Both the position numbers and the translations under genes were made by a program. Below are positions 30,633 to 38,876 of a stretch of DNA of 64,000 bases, in pieces (position 1 is the first letter of the stretch; the number at the start of each line of letters is the position of its first letter). The stretch lies in NCBI GenBank assembly GCA_963704975.1, contig CAVPIK010000004.1, positions 1 through 64,000 of the forward strand, in the 5' to 3' direction. The notes beneath the pieces are model-generated. The model ran no database searches. It had not been told where the DNA came from and saw nothing but the letters and a program-made list of their open reading frames with translations. This stretch comes from JAGNDO01 sp963704975 (GTDB lineage Bacteria > Chloroflexota > Anaerolineae > Caldilineales > Caldilineaceae).

Positions 30633-32259
30633 TTGTTAAACTATACGACCGACGGCCAGCCCTTGGGCACCAATTCTACCCTGTGGAGCCGGGATCCCTT
30701 GCGCCCCCTGGTGCCCTATGCGCTGACCCCGTTCAGCGCCAGCGTGTTGACCGAGATATCCAGCGTGGCCTGGTATCGCTATTATGACCGCAGCGGCTAT
30801 ACCCTGCCCTATCCGCCCAAGGTGATCCGTCTCTACCAGGGCCGGGCCTACCTGAACCTCTCCATCATGGGCAAGCACGATGCTGACCATGCCGGCATTG
30901 AGCCCTTCACCATCCGGGTGGATGATCGCACCCTGCCCGCCAGCCCCTATGAAAAACCCAGCATGTTGGCGGCGATCAAGAACAACCGCAACCGTCGCAA
31001 AATCGATGATCTGCTCACCACTCTGGCAGAGGGCATCGATGCCATCTCGGAGAGGGCGCGGCAATGGCTGGACAAGGTGGAGGCCATCACCCAATGGAGC
31101 CAGGCCGAGATCCTCCAGATCATGGAAGAGATCGAACGCAAGGGCGTGGACAGCCTGATGGCTTTCTTTGCCGCCCGGCACAACCTGGAGATCGACTATA
31201 ACTGGCTCCTGCGGGCCACAGAAGCGTCCCATCCCTTCCCCAGCAACCTGATCTTGGTCAACAACGCCCTCTCGGATCTGGATGGGCTGATCGAGGTGGA
31301 GGTTGCCCAGGAGTTGCTGCGCATCAGCCAATTGGCGGCCAAAGATCCCGTGGCCCATGCCTGGCTGGATGCCGGTGACTTTGATCAGTGGCAGAGCACG
31401 TTGCCCCAGGGGCAATTTGGCGATGAAGTGCGTGCCTTGATCAAGCGCTATGGGCACCGGGGCACGGGCGAAGGCGAGATGAGCATTCTGCGCTGGCAAG
31501 AAGACCCCGCCCCCCTTCTGGGTGGCATGAGGGCTTGTTTGCTCTATCAAGCCAAATCTCCGGCCACGGTCCCCTCCTCTCAACATCTTCAAAAGCTGGT
31601 GGAGGCGGTGGGCGGCAAACAGGCCAAGGAGGTTGAGCAGCATGTGAAGCGGGCCAGAGAGATGCTGTGTCTGCAAAGCCAGGCCCTGGACGCCTATGCC
31701 TATATCCTCATGGGGACCCGGATTTGGGTTCAGGAAGCCGCCAAAGAGGCCATGCACGATGGACGTATGCTGGCCGTTGAGGACGCCTTTTTCTATGAGT
31801 TGGAAGAGATCAAGCAGATGATGACCGGGGAATGGAATATCAGCGCTCGGGAGGAGATCCTGGCGGTGGCCGCAGGAACGTCGCCGCCAGCACCAGGAAA
31901 ACTTGGCCGTGCGCCCCCTGGAACTGCTGATCGGCGATGTGGGCGCCCACCCCGCCCGCCAGGGACTGAGTGGCGTCATCGGCAGGGTGACGGGTCCCCT
32001 GCGCCGCCAGGATGCGCCCCAGCCCCTGCGCTGCAACCATGCCATTGTGGGGGCCGTGCGCTTGGACAGCGGCTGGGCACCCGCCTTGCCTGTGGCCGGG
32101 GCCTTTGTCACCGCCCGTGGCACTCCCGTGGACCCCATCATCGCCGCCGCTCGCATCTGGCATGTGCCCACGGTTTTGGGCTTGGGCGAACAGTACGATC
32201 AGTTGGTCGACGGCGCCCAAACCACGGTGGATGGCTCCTTGGCCACGGTAGAGCAGTAG
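30633..32259 (+). CDS. PEP-utilising-enzyme-type protein (central and swivelling domains, no catalytic His)
   Basis: About 541 aa from TTG 30633 (GAGG 7 nt upstream) once an extra G near 31883 is removed. The N-terminus WSRDPLRPLVPYALTPFSASV and the later RYGHRGTGEGEMSILRWQED match the middle region of phosphoenolpyruvate synthase-like and rifampicin phosphotransferase-like proteins. The ATP-grasp domain is absent. The last 90 residues match the swivelling phosphohistidine domain: AVRLDSGWAPALPVAGAFV and HVPTVLGLGEQ. The conserved Ser-His before the helix is replaced by Asp-Pro (GTPVDPIIAAARI). Without that His it cannot carry phosphate as its relatives do. Function is unknown. Confidence 0.68.
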
Positions 32260-32280
32260 AAGCAGTAGAAGTAGCCCCTG

Positions 32281-32359
32281 TTTCGCCGCAAAGTTGCAAA
32301 AGCACCAAGGAATGGAACTCTCTTTTCTTGGTGCTTTTCTTGCAATGTTGCGGTGAAAA
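32281..32359. terminator. long stem-loop between convergent transcription units, bidirectional in form
   Basis: The left arm contains CGCCGCAAAGTTGCAAAAGC and ACCAAG; the right arm contains CTTGGTGCTTTTCTTGCAA and TGTTGCGGTG. T-rich and A-rich ends occur on both sides. It lies between the PEP-type gene and the glycosyltransferase. Its CGCAAAG and CACCAAG words recall the MITE-like element at 6824. Confidence 0.6.
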
Positions 32360-32422
32360 TAGAATCTTCCGAATAAGCTATGACTGGCTTTGTTAACGTT
32401 CAAAGACGGTGTGAGTGAAAAG

Positions 32423-34582
32423 ATGGCCAAGCTACGTGGCATAAATTGGCAACGGTTGCTTCCCTTGGGGATTGGATTGCTACTGGCCGGGCTGGCCATT
32501 CCCCTGCGTTTTTATCACCTTGCCCAAGTCTCCCCCGATTTTCATTTTGACGAAGGCTTTCACGCCATGGACGCCCTGGGGGTGCTCCGGGGTGAGCATG
32601 CCCTCTTCTTCCCCGCCAACCGAGGCAGGGAGGGGTTGATCGTTTACGCCGTGGCGGGGGCCATCAAGCTGTTTGGCCCCACGGTCTTTGCCGTGCGCTT
32701 TCCCACGGCTTTGGCCAGTGTGGCCTCGGTCTTCGCCCTTTTCTGGTTTGGCCAGATTCTCTTTCGCCCATCCGAAAAATCGCAGGGTCTGGCCCGCTGG
32801 CGGGGCATTGTCATCGCTGGCGTCGCCGCCGGCACCCTGGCCGTTTCCCTAAGCCAGTCGATCCTGGGCCGGGCGGCCTTGCGGGGCAACTTTTTGCCCC
32901 TGCTGCTCAGCTTGGGGTTTGGCCTGTTGTGGAGCGGCATAGAGCGGCGCAAGTGGGGGCGGCTGCTGGGGGCCGGTCTCTGCGTGGGATTGATGGTCTA
33001 TACCTACATCCCCGCTCGTCTGGCCCCTGTGTTGCTGTTGAGTTTGGGTCTCACCTTTGTGGCGGAAGCGTGGTGGCGGACCGGCACTCCTGGGGTGAAG
33101 CGCCTGGTGCGATCCCACGGCGGACCGGTGCTGGTTTTTGTGGGCATGGCCGGGCTGGTGGCCGCCCCCATGTTGGGCTACTACGCATTCCATCCAGAGA
33201 GCTTGATCTCCCGCAGCGATCAGATCTGGCTCTTCAGCTCTTCCCTCTACGACGGCAATATTCTCACCACCTTGGGCCGCAACATCTGGAATCAAGTGGC
33301 CATGATGGGCCTTGTCGGTGATCCCCACTGGCGAGCCAACTTCGACAGTTGGCCCATGCTCAATCCGGCCACAGCCCTCTTCTTTTGGATCGGTGTGGGG
33401 GTGGCCCTGCGCCGGTGGCGGATACCCATCTACCGGCTGCTTCTCCTCTGGCTGGGAATTATGCTGATCCCCGCTGTCCTCTCCTTCGATCTGCCCCACA
33501 ACACCCTGCGCATGATCGGCATGATTCCGGCGATTCACCTCTGCATTGGCCTGGGCCTGTGGGAAAGCTTGGCCTGGATTCAGGTTTGGCTGGATCGGAC
33601 GGCCCTGCCGGGGCGTAGGCTTTTTGTGCCGGGAATACTGGGGTTGACCGTCGTCGCCATCATGGCCCAAGGGCTGCTCGTTCACCAGGTGATCAATCAA
33701 CGCTGGGCCCCGGCCTTAATCGACAAATTGCCCGCGCCCAATCTGGAGTGGCGAGCCCTGGTGGATCGGCTCAACGCCCTGCCGCCGGGGACACCGGAGC
33801 TGGTTGTCATCCCCTATGTGGCCGAGGACGATCTGTACGCCCATTCATCCTTTGCGTTTTTGAACAGGGGTGTGGTGCCGGTCGTGTTTGTTGATCCGTC
33901 TCAGGCCGGATTTGAAGCACAACTGCAAGCCGAGATCGAGCAAAGTTTGCCCGCTGGGGGGACGGTGAAGGTTGTCTCTTGGGAGCGGGAACCGATGGCG
34001 GACAGTGCGGGCCGACTGCCCTTTTTGTTGGGGATGGAGGGCGTCCGCACCGGCCAAGAGGCGTATACGGACTACACAGTCACGACCTTCACGGATCTGG
34101 ATTTGGCTTCAACCTGGCGCTTGCCAGCCCCCGAAAAAGAAATGGCTGTCACCCTTGACTGCGGTCTTTCGTTGGTGGGCATAGGGATGGTGGAATACGG
34201 CGGGCGTCCTCTGCCCCTCTCTGGGGATCTGCCCGTGGACTTTGCCCTGTCCACCCACCCGGCTCTGGGATTGGTGGTGGATTGGCAGGCGATCCATACC
34301 CCGAATCATGACTATCGCCTCTCTTTGCGCCTGACCGCGGCGGACGGCACCCTGGCCTTCCAGCAGGATGATGGCCTGTGGAATGCGGCCCATCGCCTCA
34401 CATCTGCTTGGCAGCCTGGAGAGCAAGCCGAAAGTCTGCATCTTCTGACCTTGCCGCCAGACCTTGCCCCAGGCGTGTACGAACTGCGGGCCGTGGTCTA
34501 CGACCAGGAAAGCCTAACCCCAACCGTCCAGGTGGGCAGTTGGCAGCCGGAGATCGTGCTGGCCCGACTGCGGATTGGCTAA
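32423..34582 (+). CDS. GT-C fold glycosyltransferase (GT39/ArnT-like) membrane protein
   Basis: 719 aa from ATG 32423, which opens just before the first helix (LLPLGIGLLLAGLAIPLRFY). About ten to twelve helices span residues 10-430. The first extracytoplasmic loop has the key acidic pair of the family in SPDFHFDEGFHAMDALGVL, followed by FFPANRGREGLIVY. Such enzymes move sugars from polyprenyl-phosphate donors to proteins or lipids on the outer membrane face. A soluble C-terminal domain of about 290 residues follows and ends PEIVLARLRIG. Given the nearby secreted-protein island, it could glycosylate surface proteins, but this is inference only. Confidence 0.8.
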   Translation: MAKLRGINWQRLLPLGIGLLLAGLAIPLRFYHLAQVSPDFHFDEGFHAMDALGVLRGEHALFFPANRGREGLIVYAVAGAIKLFGPTVFAVRFPTALASVASVFALFWFGQILFRPSEKSQGLARWRGIVIAGVAAGTLAVSLSQSILGRAALRGNFLPLLLSLGFGLLWSGIERRKWGRLLGAGLCVGLMVYTYIPARLAPVLLLSLGLTFVAEAWWRTGTPGVKRLVRSHGGPVLVFVGMAGLVAAPMLGYYAFHPESLISRSDQIWLFSSSLYDGNILTTLGRNIWNQVAMMGLVGDPHWRANFDSWPMLNPATALFFWIGVGVALRRWRIPIYRLLLLWLGIMLIPAVLSFDLPHNTLRMIGMIPAIHLCIGLGLWESLAWIQVWLDRTALPGRRLFVPGILGLTVVAIMAQGLLVHQVINQRWAPALIDKLPAPNLEWRALVDRLNALPPGTPELVVIPYVAEDDLYAHSSFAFLNRGVVPVVFVDPSQAGFEAQLQAEIEQSLPAGGTVKVVSWEREPMADSAGRLPFLLGMEGVRTGQEAYTDYTVTTFTDLDLASTWRLPAPEKEMAVTLDCGLSLVGIGMVEYGGRPLPLSGDLPVDFALSTHPALGLVVDWQAIHTPNHDYRLSLRLTAADGTLAFQQDDGLWNAAHRLTSAWQPGEQAESLHLLTLPPDLAPGVYELRAVVYDQESLTPTVQVGSWQPEIVLARLRIG

Positions 34583-34595
34583 CGGGCATCGGGAT

Positions 34596-35849
34596 CTAGG
34601 CTTCTTCCCCCGGCTCCCGCACCCAAGCAAAGAGAACCAACAGCGCCACGGCTATCGCCCCTGCCGATGGCAGACCCAATCCCCAAGCACCCCACACGGC
34701 ATAGGCCCAGGGACCGGTGATGCCGGCCAAGGTCGTGCCGATCAGGTTGCTGGTGACGCCCAAGGTCAGCACTTTTCCCCGCTGGGCGGGGGCCTGTTCG
34801 CTGAGCAGGGCGAAGTTGCTGACGATGCTGAATTCAAAGGCGAAGCGGGCCAACAGCAGCCCCGCCATGACGGAAAGCAGGCCCATGTCCAAGATGGGCA
34901 ACAACAAATAGGCCGCCAACGCCAGCGTCGCCCCCAAGATCACGCTGCGCCGCTTGCCGAGCCGATCGGTGAACAGGCTGACCAGCCCGCTGGCAGTCAG
35001 ATCCGCCACGCCCAGCACCAGGGCCACCCGCCCCAACAGGGATGCCCCCAGCCCGTACTCCGCGCCCAACCACGCCCCATAGGTGATCATCACATGCATG
35101 GCCGAAAACATGATCAGCCCGGCGGCCAACACATTGGCCCAGGCCGAGCGATGATGCGCGCCCAAATCTATAAACCGTCTCAGTCGATAGATCAGCGACG
35201 GTTGGACCGCCGAGGAGGAGGCACCCGTTTGCGGCGTGCGTGCCACCGCGGCGGGCAGTCGCAAATAGAGCAACCAGAAGAAGAACATGCTGGCACTGAG
35301 CACATAGAAGGGGGCGCGCCAGGACGTGGCGGCGATCAACAGCCCAGCCAAAAAGAGGCCGCCGATCCCTGACAGCGCCCAAGCATATTCCAAAATGCCC
35401 AACCCCCGGCCTCGGATGGCGTAGGGCAAGCGGGCGCTGATGTAGGCTTGGATAGAGGGCAGAAAAGCAAAGGTGCCCACACCGGTCAACACCATGCCCA
35501 CCACAGCCATACCCAGATTCACACTTAGCCCGATCAGCAGGAAACCCACGGCATTGACCAACAGCCCGAAGCGCATGACAGTCCGATAGCCCCGCCGATC
35601 CGCCATCACCCCAAACAAGGGGGCCATCAAGCCTGTGGCGCTGCGCAGGCTGACCAGCCGCCCCATGGTGATGATGTCCACCCCCAGCCCCGCCGCAATC
35701 ATGGGCAGAAATGGCATGAAAATCTGGGTGCCGGTATCGATAAAAAAGCGGGTCGAGAGACCCAAGCCCAGCAAGCGCGCTACGGATTGGGGGGCAGGCG
35801 TGGGGCTGGGCGTGAGGCTGGGAGCGGCCTCTGTCGGATCGTGTGACAT
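34596..35849 (-). CDS. major facilitator superfamily transporter
   Basis: 417 aa from ATG 35849 (AAGGA 10 nt upstream); a longer frame to 35906 has no better signal. Twelve hydrophobic segments are visible. The MFS loop 2-3 motif appears as GVMADRRGYRTVMRFG and its echo between helices 8 and 9 as SLFTDRLGKRRSVILGA. The N-terminal 25 residues are Pro/Thr-rich and cytoplasmic. Substrate cannot be predicted; drug efflux or sugar export are both plausible. It is convergent with the glycosyltransferase, ending only 14 bp from it. Confidence 0.85.
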   Translation of the reverse strand: MSHDPTEAAPSLTPSPTPAPQSVARLLGLGLSTRFFIDTGTQIFMPFLPMIAAGLGVDIITMGRLVSLRSATGLMAPLFGVMADRRGYRTVMRFGLLVNAVGFLLIGLSVNLGMAVVGMVLTGVGTFAFLPSIQAYISARLPYAIRGRGLGILEYAWALSGIGGLFLAGLLIAATSWRAPFYVLSASMFFFWLLYLRLPAAVARTPQTGASSSAVQPSLIYRLRRFIDLGAHHRSAWANVLAAGLIMFSAMHVMITYGAWLGAEYGLGASLLGRVALVLGVADLTASGLVSLFTDRLGKRRSVILGATLALAAYLLLPILDMGLLSVMAGLLLARFAFEFSIVSNFALLSEQAPAQRGKVLTLGVTSNLIGTTLAGITGPWAYAVWGAWGLGLPSAGAIAVALLVLFAWVREPGEEA

Positions 35850-36070
35850 GGGTCTGTCCTTGGCGGGCGGAATATTCCTGATGATCGACGAGCCAATTGA
35901 TGACACTTGACCCTAGCAAACCCTGCCTGGGGTGTGTCATACTGGCAGCATCCACGCAACGTCGGCAGAATCTGCCGCGTGTAGAATCTGTTTGACGGAT
36001 GCTCGCAAAAAGTCAGACGGCACCCATAGGGATAAGGTACGATAACACTGAACTTACAGGTGGCATAAAA

Positions 36071-37218
36071 ATGGACATTAGCATTCCGCACGAAAGACGA
36101 CCGGATGAGAATCGGGTTTCGCTCACCCCCAACGGCGTTGGGGTCTTTACCGAACAGGGCCATCGGGTCTATGTCGAGACCCTGGCCGGGGCCGGCAGCG
36201 GCTTCACCGACCAGCAGTATGCCCAGATGGGCGCACAGATTGTCTACACCCCGGCGGAAGCCTGGGGACGGGGCGAAATGGTGATCAAAGTGGGGCGGCC
36301 CATGCCCCAAGAGTTGGACAATCTCTATCCTGGCCAGATTTTGGCTGGATTTCTCCATCTGAGCGCCGGAAAACGACAGAAAATTCACTCCTTTCAGAAC
36401 ACGGGGGCCACAGCCCTGGCCTGGGAGATGGTACAGACCGATAGCGGCGACCTGCCCGTCCTCGGCCCGGTCAGCGAGATTGCCGGCCGTCTGGCCTTGC
36501 AGATCGCCGCCCGCTTGCTGGAAAACCAGTCCGGCGGCAAGGGCACCCTGCTCTCCGGCGCGCCCGGCGTCCCCCCGGCAGAGGTCGTCATCATCGGCGC
36601 GGGGACCGTGGGGATCAATGCGGCCCGGGCCCTCACCAGCATGGGGGCCACGGTCTACATCTTGGACAAGGATCTGGCCCCTTTGCGCCGGGTGGAAGAG
36701 AATTGCCGCCACATTGTGACCATGGTGAGCACGCCCCACAACCTGCGCAAGGTGATCGGCTTTGCCGATGTGGTGATCGGCGCCATCCAGGTGACCGGCA
36801 CCCGTTCGCCCGTGGTGGTGACCCGGGAGATGGTGCGCAAGATGAAGCCCCGCAGTGTGATCATCGACTTCTCCATCGACCAGGGCGGCTGTATCGAAAC
36901 CAGCCGACCCACCACCCTGAGCAACCCCACCTATATCGAAGAAGGTATCACCCACTACTGCGTGCCCAACATCACCGGCTCGGTCAGCCGCACCACCACC
37001 CATGTCCTCACCAATGCCACCGTGCCCTATCTTTTCGCCATCGCCGAAAAGGGATTGGATGCCGCCCAGATCGACTATCCGGAACTTAACCGGGGGATCG
37101 TGATCCGGGACGGGCAGATTCGGCACAAGGGTTTGGCCGATCTGATGGCTGACCCGGAGAGTCTGAATCTGGGCCTGAATCTGGGCCTGAGACCAAAAAC
37201 GCCGGGGGGGTGCAGTAA
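36071..37218 (+). CDS. ald: alanine dehydrogenase family (AlaDh/PNT) (one missing G near the end)
   Basis: Interconverts L-alanine and pyruvate with NAD. The N-terminal catalytic domain reads IPHERRPDENRVSLTP, then GAGSGFTDQQY and MVIKVGRPM; the Rossmann motif VVIIGAGTVGINAARALTSM lies near residues 175-195. GVPGVPP-like APGVPPAEV precedes it. ATG 36071 has AGGTGG 7 nt upstream. The frame runs past the start of the next gene unless the run of seven G at 37194-37200 had eight. Then it ends in TAATG, overlapping the next ATG, at 382 aa, the usual length. Transport-linked peptide use would supply alanine. Confidence 0.85.
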
Positions 37219-38519
37219 TGGGGTGGCGAGATCTCTACCAGCGTCGTATCACCAGTGCCGAAGAAGCGGTCAAGTCCATCCAATCGGGCGACCGCCTCTT
37301 CCTGACCGGCAACTGTTCCGTGCCCAAGTTTTTGCTCAGCGCCCTGGTGGATCGGGCCAGGGCCGGGGATGTGGAAAACGTCCAGATCAACCAGGTGCTC
37401 ACCATCGGCAGCGCCGACTATGTGGCCCCGGAGATGGCGGGCAAGATCCGGGTCAACACCCTCTTCATCAGCGACAACGTGCGCCAGGCGGTCAACGATG
37501 GCCGGGCCGACTATACGCCCTGCTTCCTCTCGGAGATCCCCAAGCTCTTCCGAGAGGGCATCATCCCCTTGGATGCGGCGCTGATCCATTGCAGCCCGCC
37601 GGACGAGCATGGCTTTTGTAGCTATGGCATCGAAGTGGGGCTGACCAAACCGGCGGCCGAATCGGCCCGCATGGTGATCGCCGAAGTCAACGACCACATG
37701 CCCCGCACCTTGGGCAATAGCTTCATCCATGTCAGCAAACTGACCCATGTCGTCCCCGTCAGCTACGATCTGTCCGAAATCACCATGGGCACCCCCGGCC
37801 CCATCCAAAAGCAGATCGCCGCCCACATCGCCGAACTGATCCCGGACGGGGCCACCCTGCAAATGGGCATCGGCGGCATCCCCGACGCGGTGCTGCTCTA
37901 TCTGCGGGAAAAGCGGGATCTGGGCATCCACACCGAGCTGCTCAGCGACGGGGTGATCGACCTGATCGACGAAGGCATCATCAACAACGAGCGCAAGACC
38001 ATCCACCGGGGCAAGGTGGTGGCCGGGTTCATCCTGGGCAGCCAACGGCTCTACGACTATGTCCACGACAACCCCATCTTCGAGCTGCACCCCCAGGACT
38101 ATGTCAACGATCCCTTTGTGATCGCCCAGAACGACAACATGGTCGCCATCAACAGCGCCATCGAGATCGATCTGACCGGCCAGGTCTGCGCGGACAGCAT
38201 GGGCCACCGCTTCTACAGCGGCGTGGGCGGCCAGGTGGATTTTGTGCGGGGCGCGGCCCGCAGCAAGGGGGGCAAGCCCATCATCGCCCTGCCCAGCACC
38301 ACCAAGCACGACACCATCAGCCGCATCGTGCCCGCTTTGCAGCCAGGGGCCGGGGTCGTCACCTCTCGACATGACGTGCACTACGTGGTCACGGAATATG
38401 GCGTGGCCGCCCTCTACGGCAAGAGCATCCGCCAGCGGGTGCAAGCCCTCATCGCCATCGCTCATCCCAATTTTCGGGATGAACTGACCTTTTTTGCGAA
38501 GAAACAGGATTATATTTAG
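37218..38519 (+). CDS. acetyl-CoA hydrolase/transferase family (4-hydroxybutyrate CoA-transferase-like)
   Basis: 433 aa, intact. Family segments: SGDRLFLTGNCSVPKFLL, HCSPPDEHGFCSYGIEV, LQMGIGGIPDAVL, then LGIHTELLSDGVIDL, where the Glu after HT aligns with the catalytic glutamate of 4-hydroxybutyrate CoA-transferases. GTRF-like SGVGGQVDFVRGA and the VVTEYGVAALYGKS segment follow. It moves CoA between acyl groups, for example from acetyl- or butyryl-CoA. It starts at an overlap (TAATG) with the alanine dehydrogenase, so the two are translated together. The exact substrate is not determined. Confidence 0.88.
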   Translation: MGWRDLYQRRITSAEEAVKSIQSGDRLFLTGNCSVPKFLLSALVDRARAGDVENVQINQVLTIGSADYVAPEMAGKIRVNTLFISDNVRQAVNDGRADYTPCFLSEIPKLFREGIIPLDAALIHCSPPDEHGFCSYGIEVGLTKPAAESARMVIAEVNDHMPRTLGNSFIHVSKLTHVVPVSYDLSEITMGTPGPIQKQIAAHIAELIPDGATLQMGIGGIPDAVLLYLREKRDLGIHTELLSDGVIDLIDEGIINNERKTIHRGKVVAGFILGSQRLYDYVHDNPIFELHPQDYVNDPFVIAQNDNMVAINSAIEIDLTGQVCADSMGHRFYSGVGGQVDFVRGAARSKGGKPIIALPSTTKHDTISRIVPALQPGAGVVTSRHDVHYVVTEYGVAALYGKSIRQRVQALIAIAHPNFRDELTFFAKKQDYI

Positions 38520-38552
38520 GGGTTGGGGATTAGGGGATTAGGGGATTAGGCG
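38519..38552 (+). other. G-quadruplex-forming motif directly after the CoA-transferase stop
   Basis: Four GGGG runs at 38519-38522, 38525-38528, 38533-38536 and 38541-38544 are separated by TT, ATTA and ATTA, within telomere-like GGGGATTA repeats. The first run overlaps the TAG stop. This satisfies the usual intramolecular quadruplex pattern on the coding strand (and in the mRNA). Confidence 0.6.
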
Positions 38553-38592
38553 GTACAGTTTGCCCCAATTCCCCTAAAACAGGAGGTGCCAC

Positions 38593-38844
38593 ATGGCCTC
38601 CCCGACCGGGATTGCAATCCCGCCGATCCAGTCGGGCGTTAAGCGCAGAGGCAGTGACACGGGGGCTGCATCGCCGCAGACATGGACCCCACAGCGTCCG
38701 TGTTTTGGCGCGGGGTTTGGCGGCGAAAAAGTTCGACTTTTGAAAAAAGTCGAACTTTTGGGTGGGATCGAAACGATGAAAGACCGATACAGGTTCGACA
38801 TTCACTCCGCGGAGTGCGTGTCGAACCTGTTTTTTATGCGGTAA
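38593..38844 (+). CDS. small ORF in leader copy 1 (83 aa), uncertain
   Basis: Opens with AGGAGG six bases before ATG and ends 32 nt before the surface-protein start. The 83-aa product has no signal peptide or known domain. The second leader copy keeps a matching 84-aa frame through offsetting indels. Many amino-acid differences and dense RNA hairpins within it argue that RNA structure, not protein, is what is kept. A leader peptide whose translation opens the terminator is possible. Confidence 0.3.
   Translation: MASPTGIAIPPIQSGVKRRGSDTGAASPQTWTPQRPCFGAGFGGEKVRLLKKVELLGGIETMKDRYRFDIHSAECVSNLFFMR
38789..38835 (+). terminator. intrinsic terminator inside leader copy 1
   Basis: ACAGGTTCGACA (38789-38800) pairs with TGTCGAACCTGT (38819-38830) with an inner CACTCC/GGAGTG stem, followed by TTTTT. 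It stands only about 40 nt before the giant gene's ATG. Confidence 0.8.
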
Positions 38845-38876
38845 CTTCGAAGGTTTACCCAAAACAGGAGGTTGTC

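Larger units (their letters stand above)
38571..38876 (+). promoter_or_regulatory. duplicated ~305-bp leader, copy 1 (hairpin, terminator, small ORF)
   Basis: Nearly the same sequence recurs at 44702-45011; both end at the RBS AACAGGAGGT of a giant surface-protein gene. In order it holds: an SD AGGAGG with small ORF, a region able to form a stem from ACACGG and CCGTGT, a 15-bp hairpin AAAAGTTCGACTTTT (38727-38759), and an intrinsic terminator (38789-38835). GTCGAAC at 38749-38755 can pair either in hairpin 1 or with GTTCGAC at 38793-38799 in the terminator. This is the logic of a transcription attenuator. It fits no riboswitch class I recognise. Confidence 0.6.

Noticed and set aside
38640..38720. 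Leader as a known cobalamin or cyclic-di-GMP riboswitch
   Set aside because: I could not find the conserved cores of either class in either copy; only hairpins and a terminator are supported.
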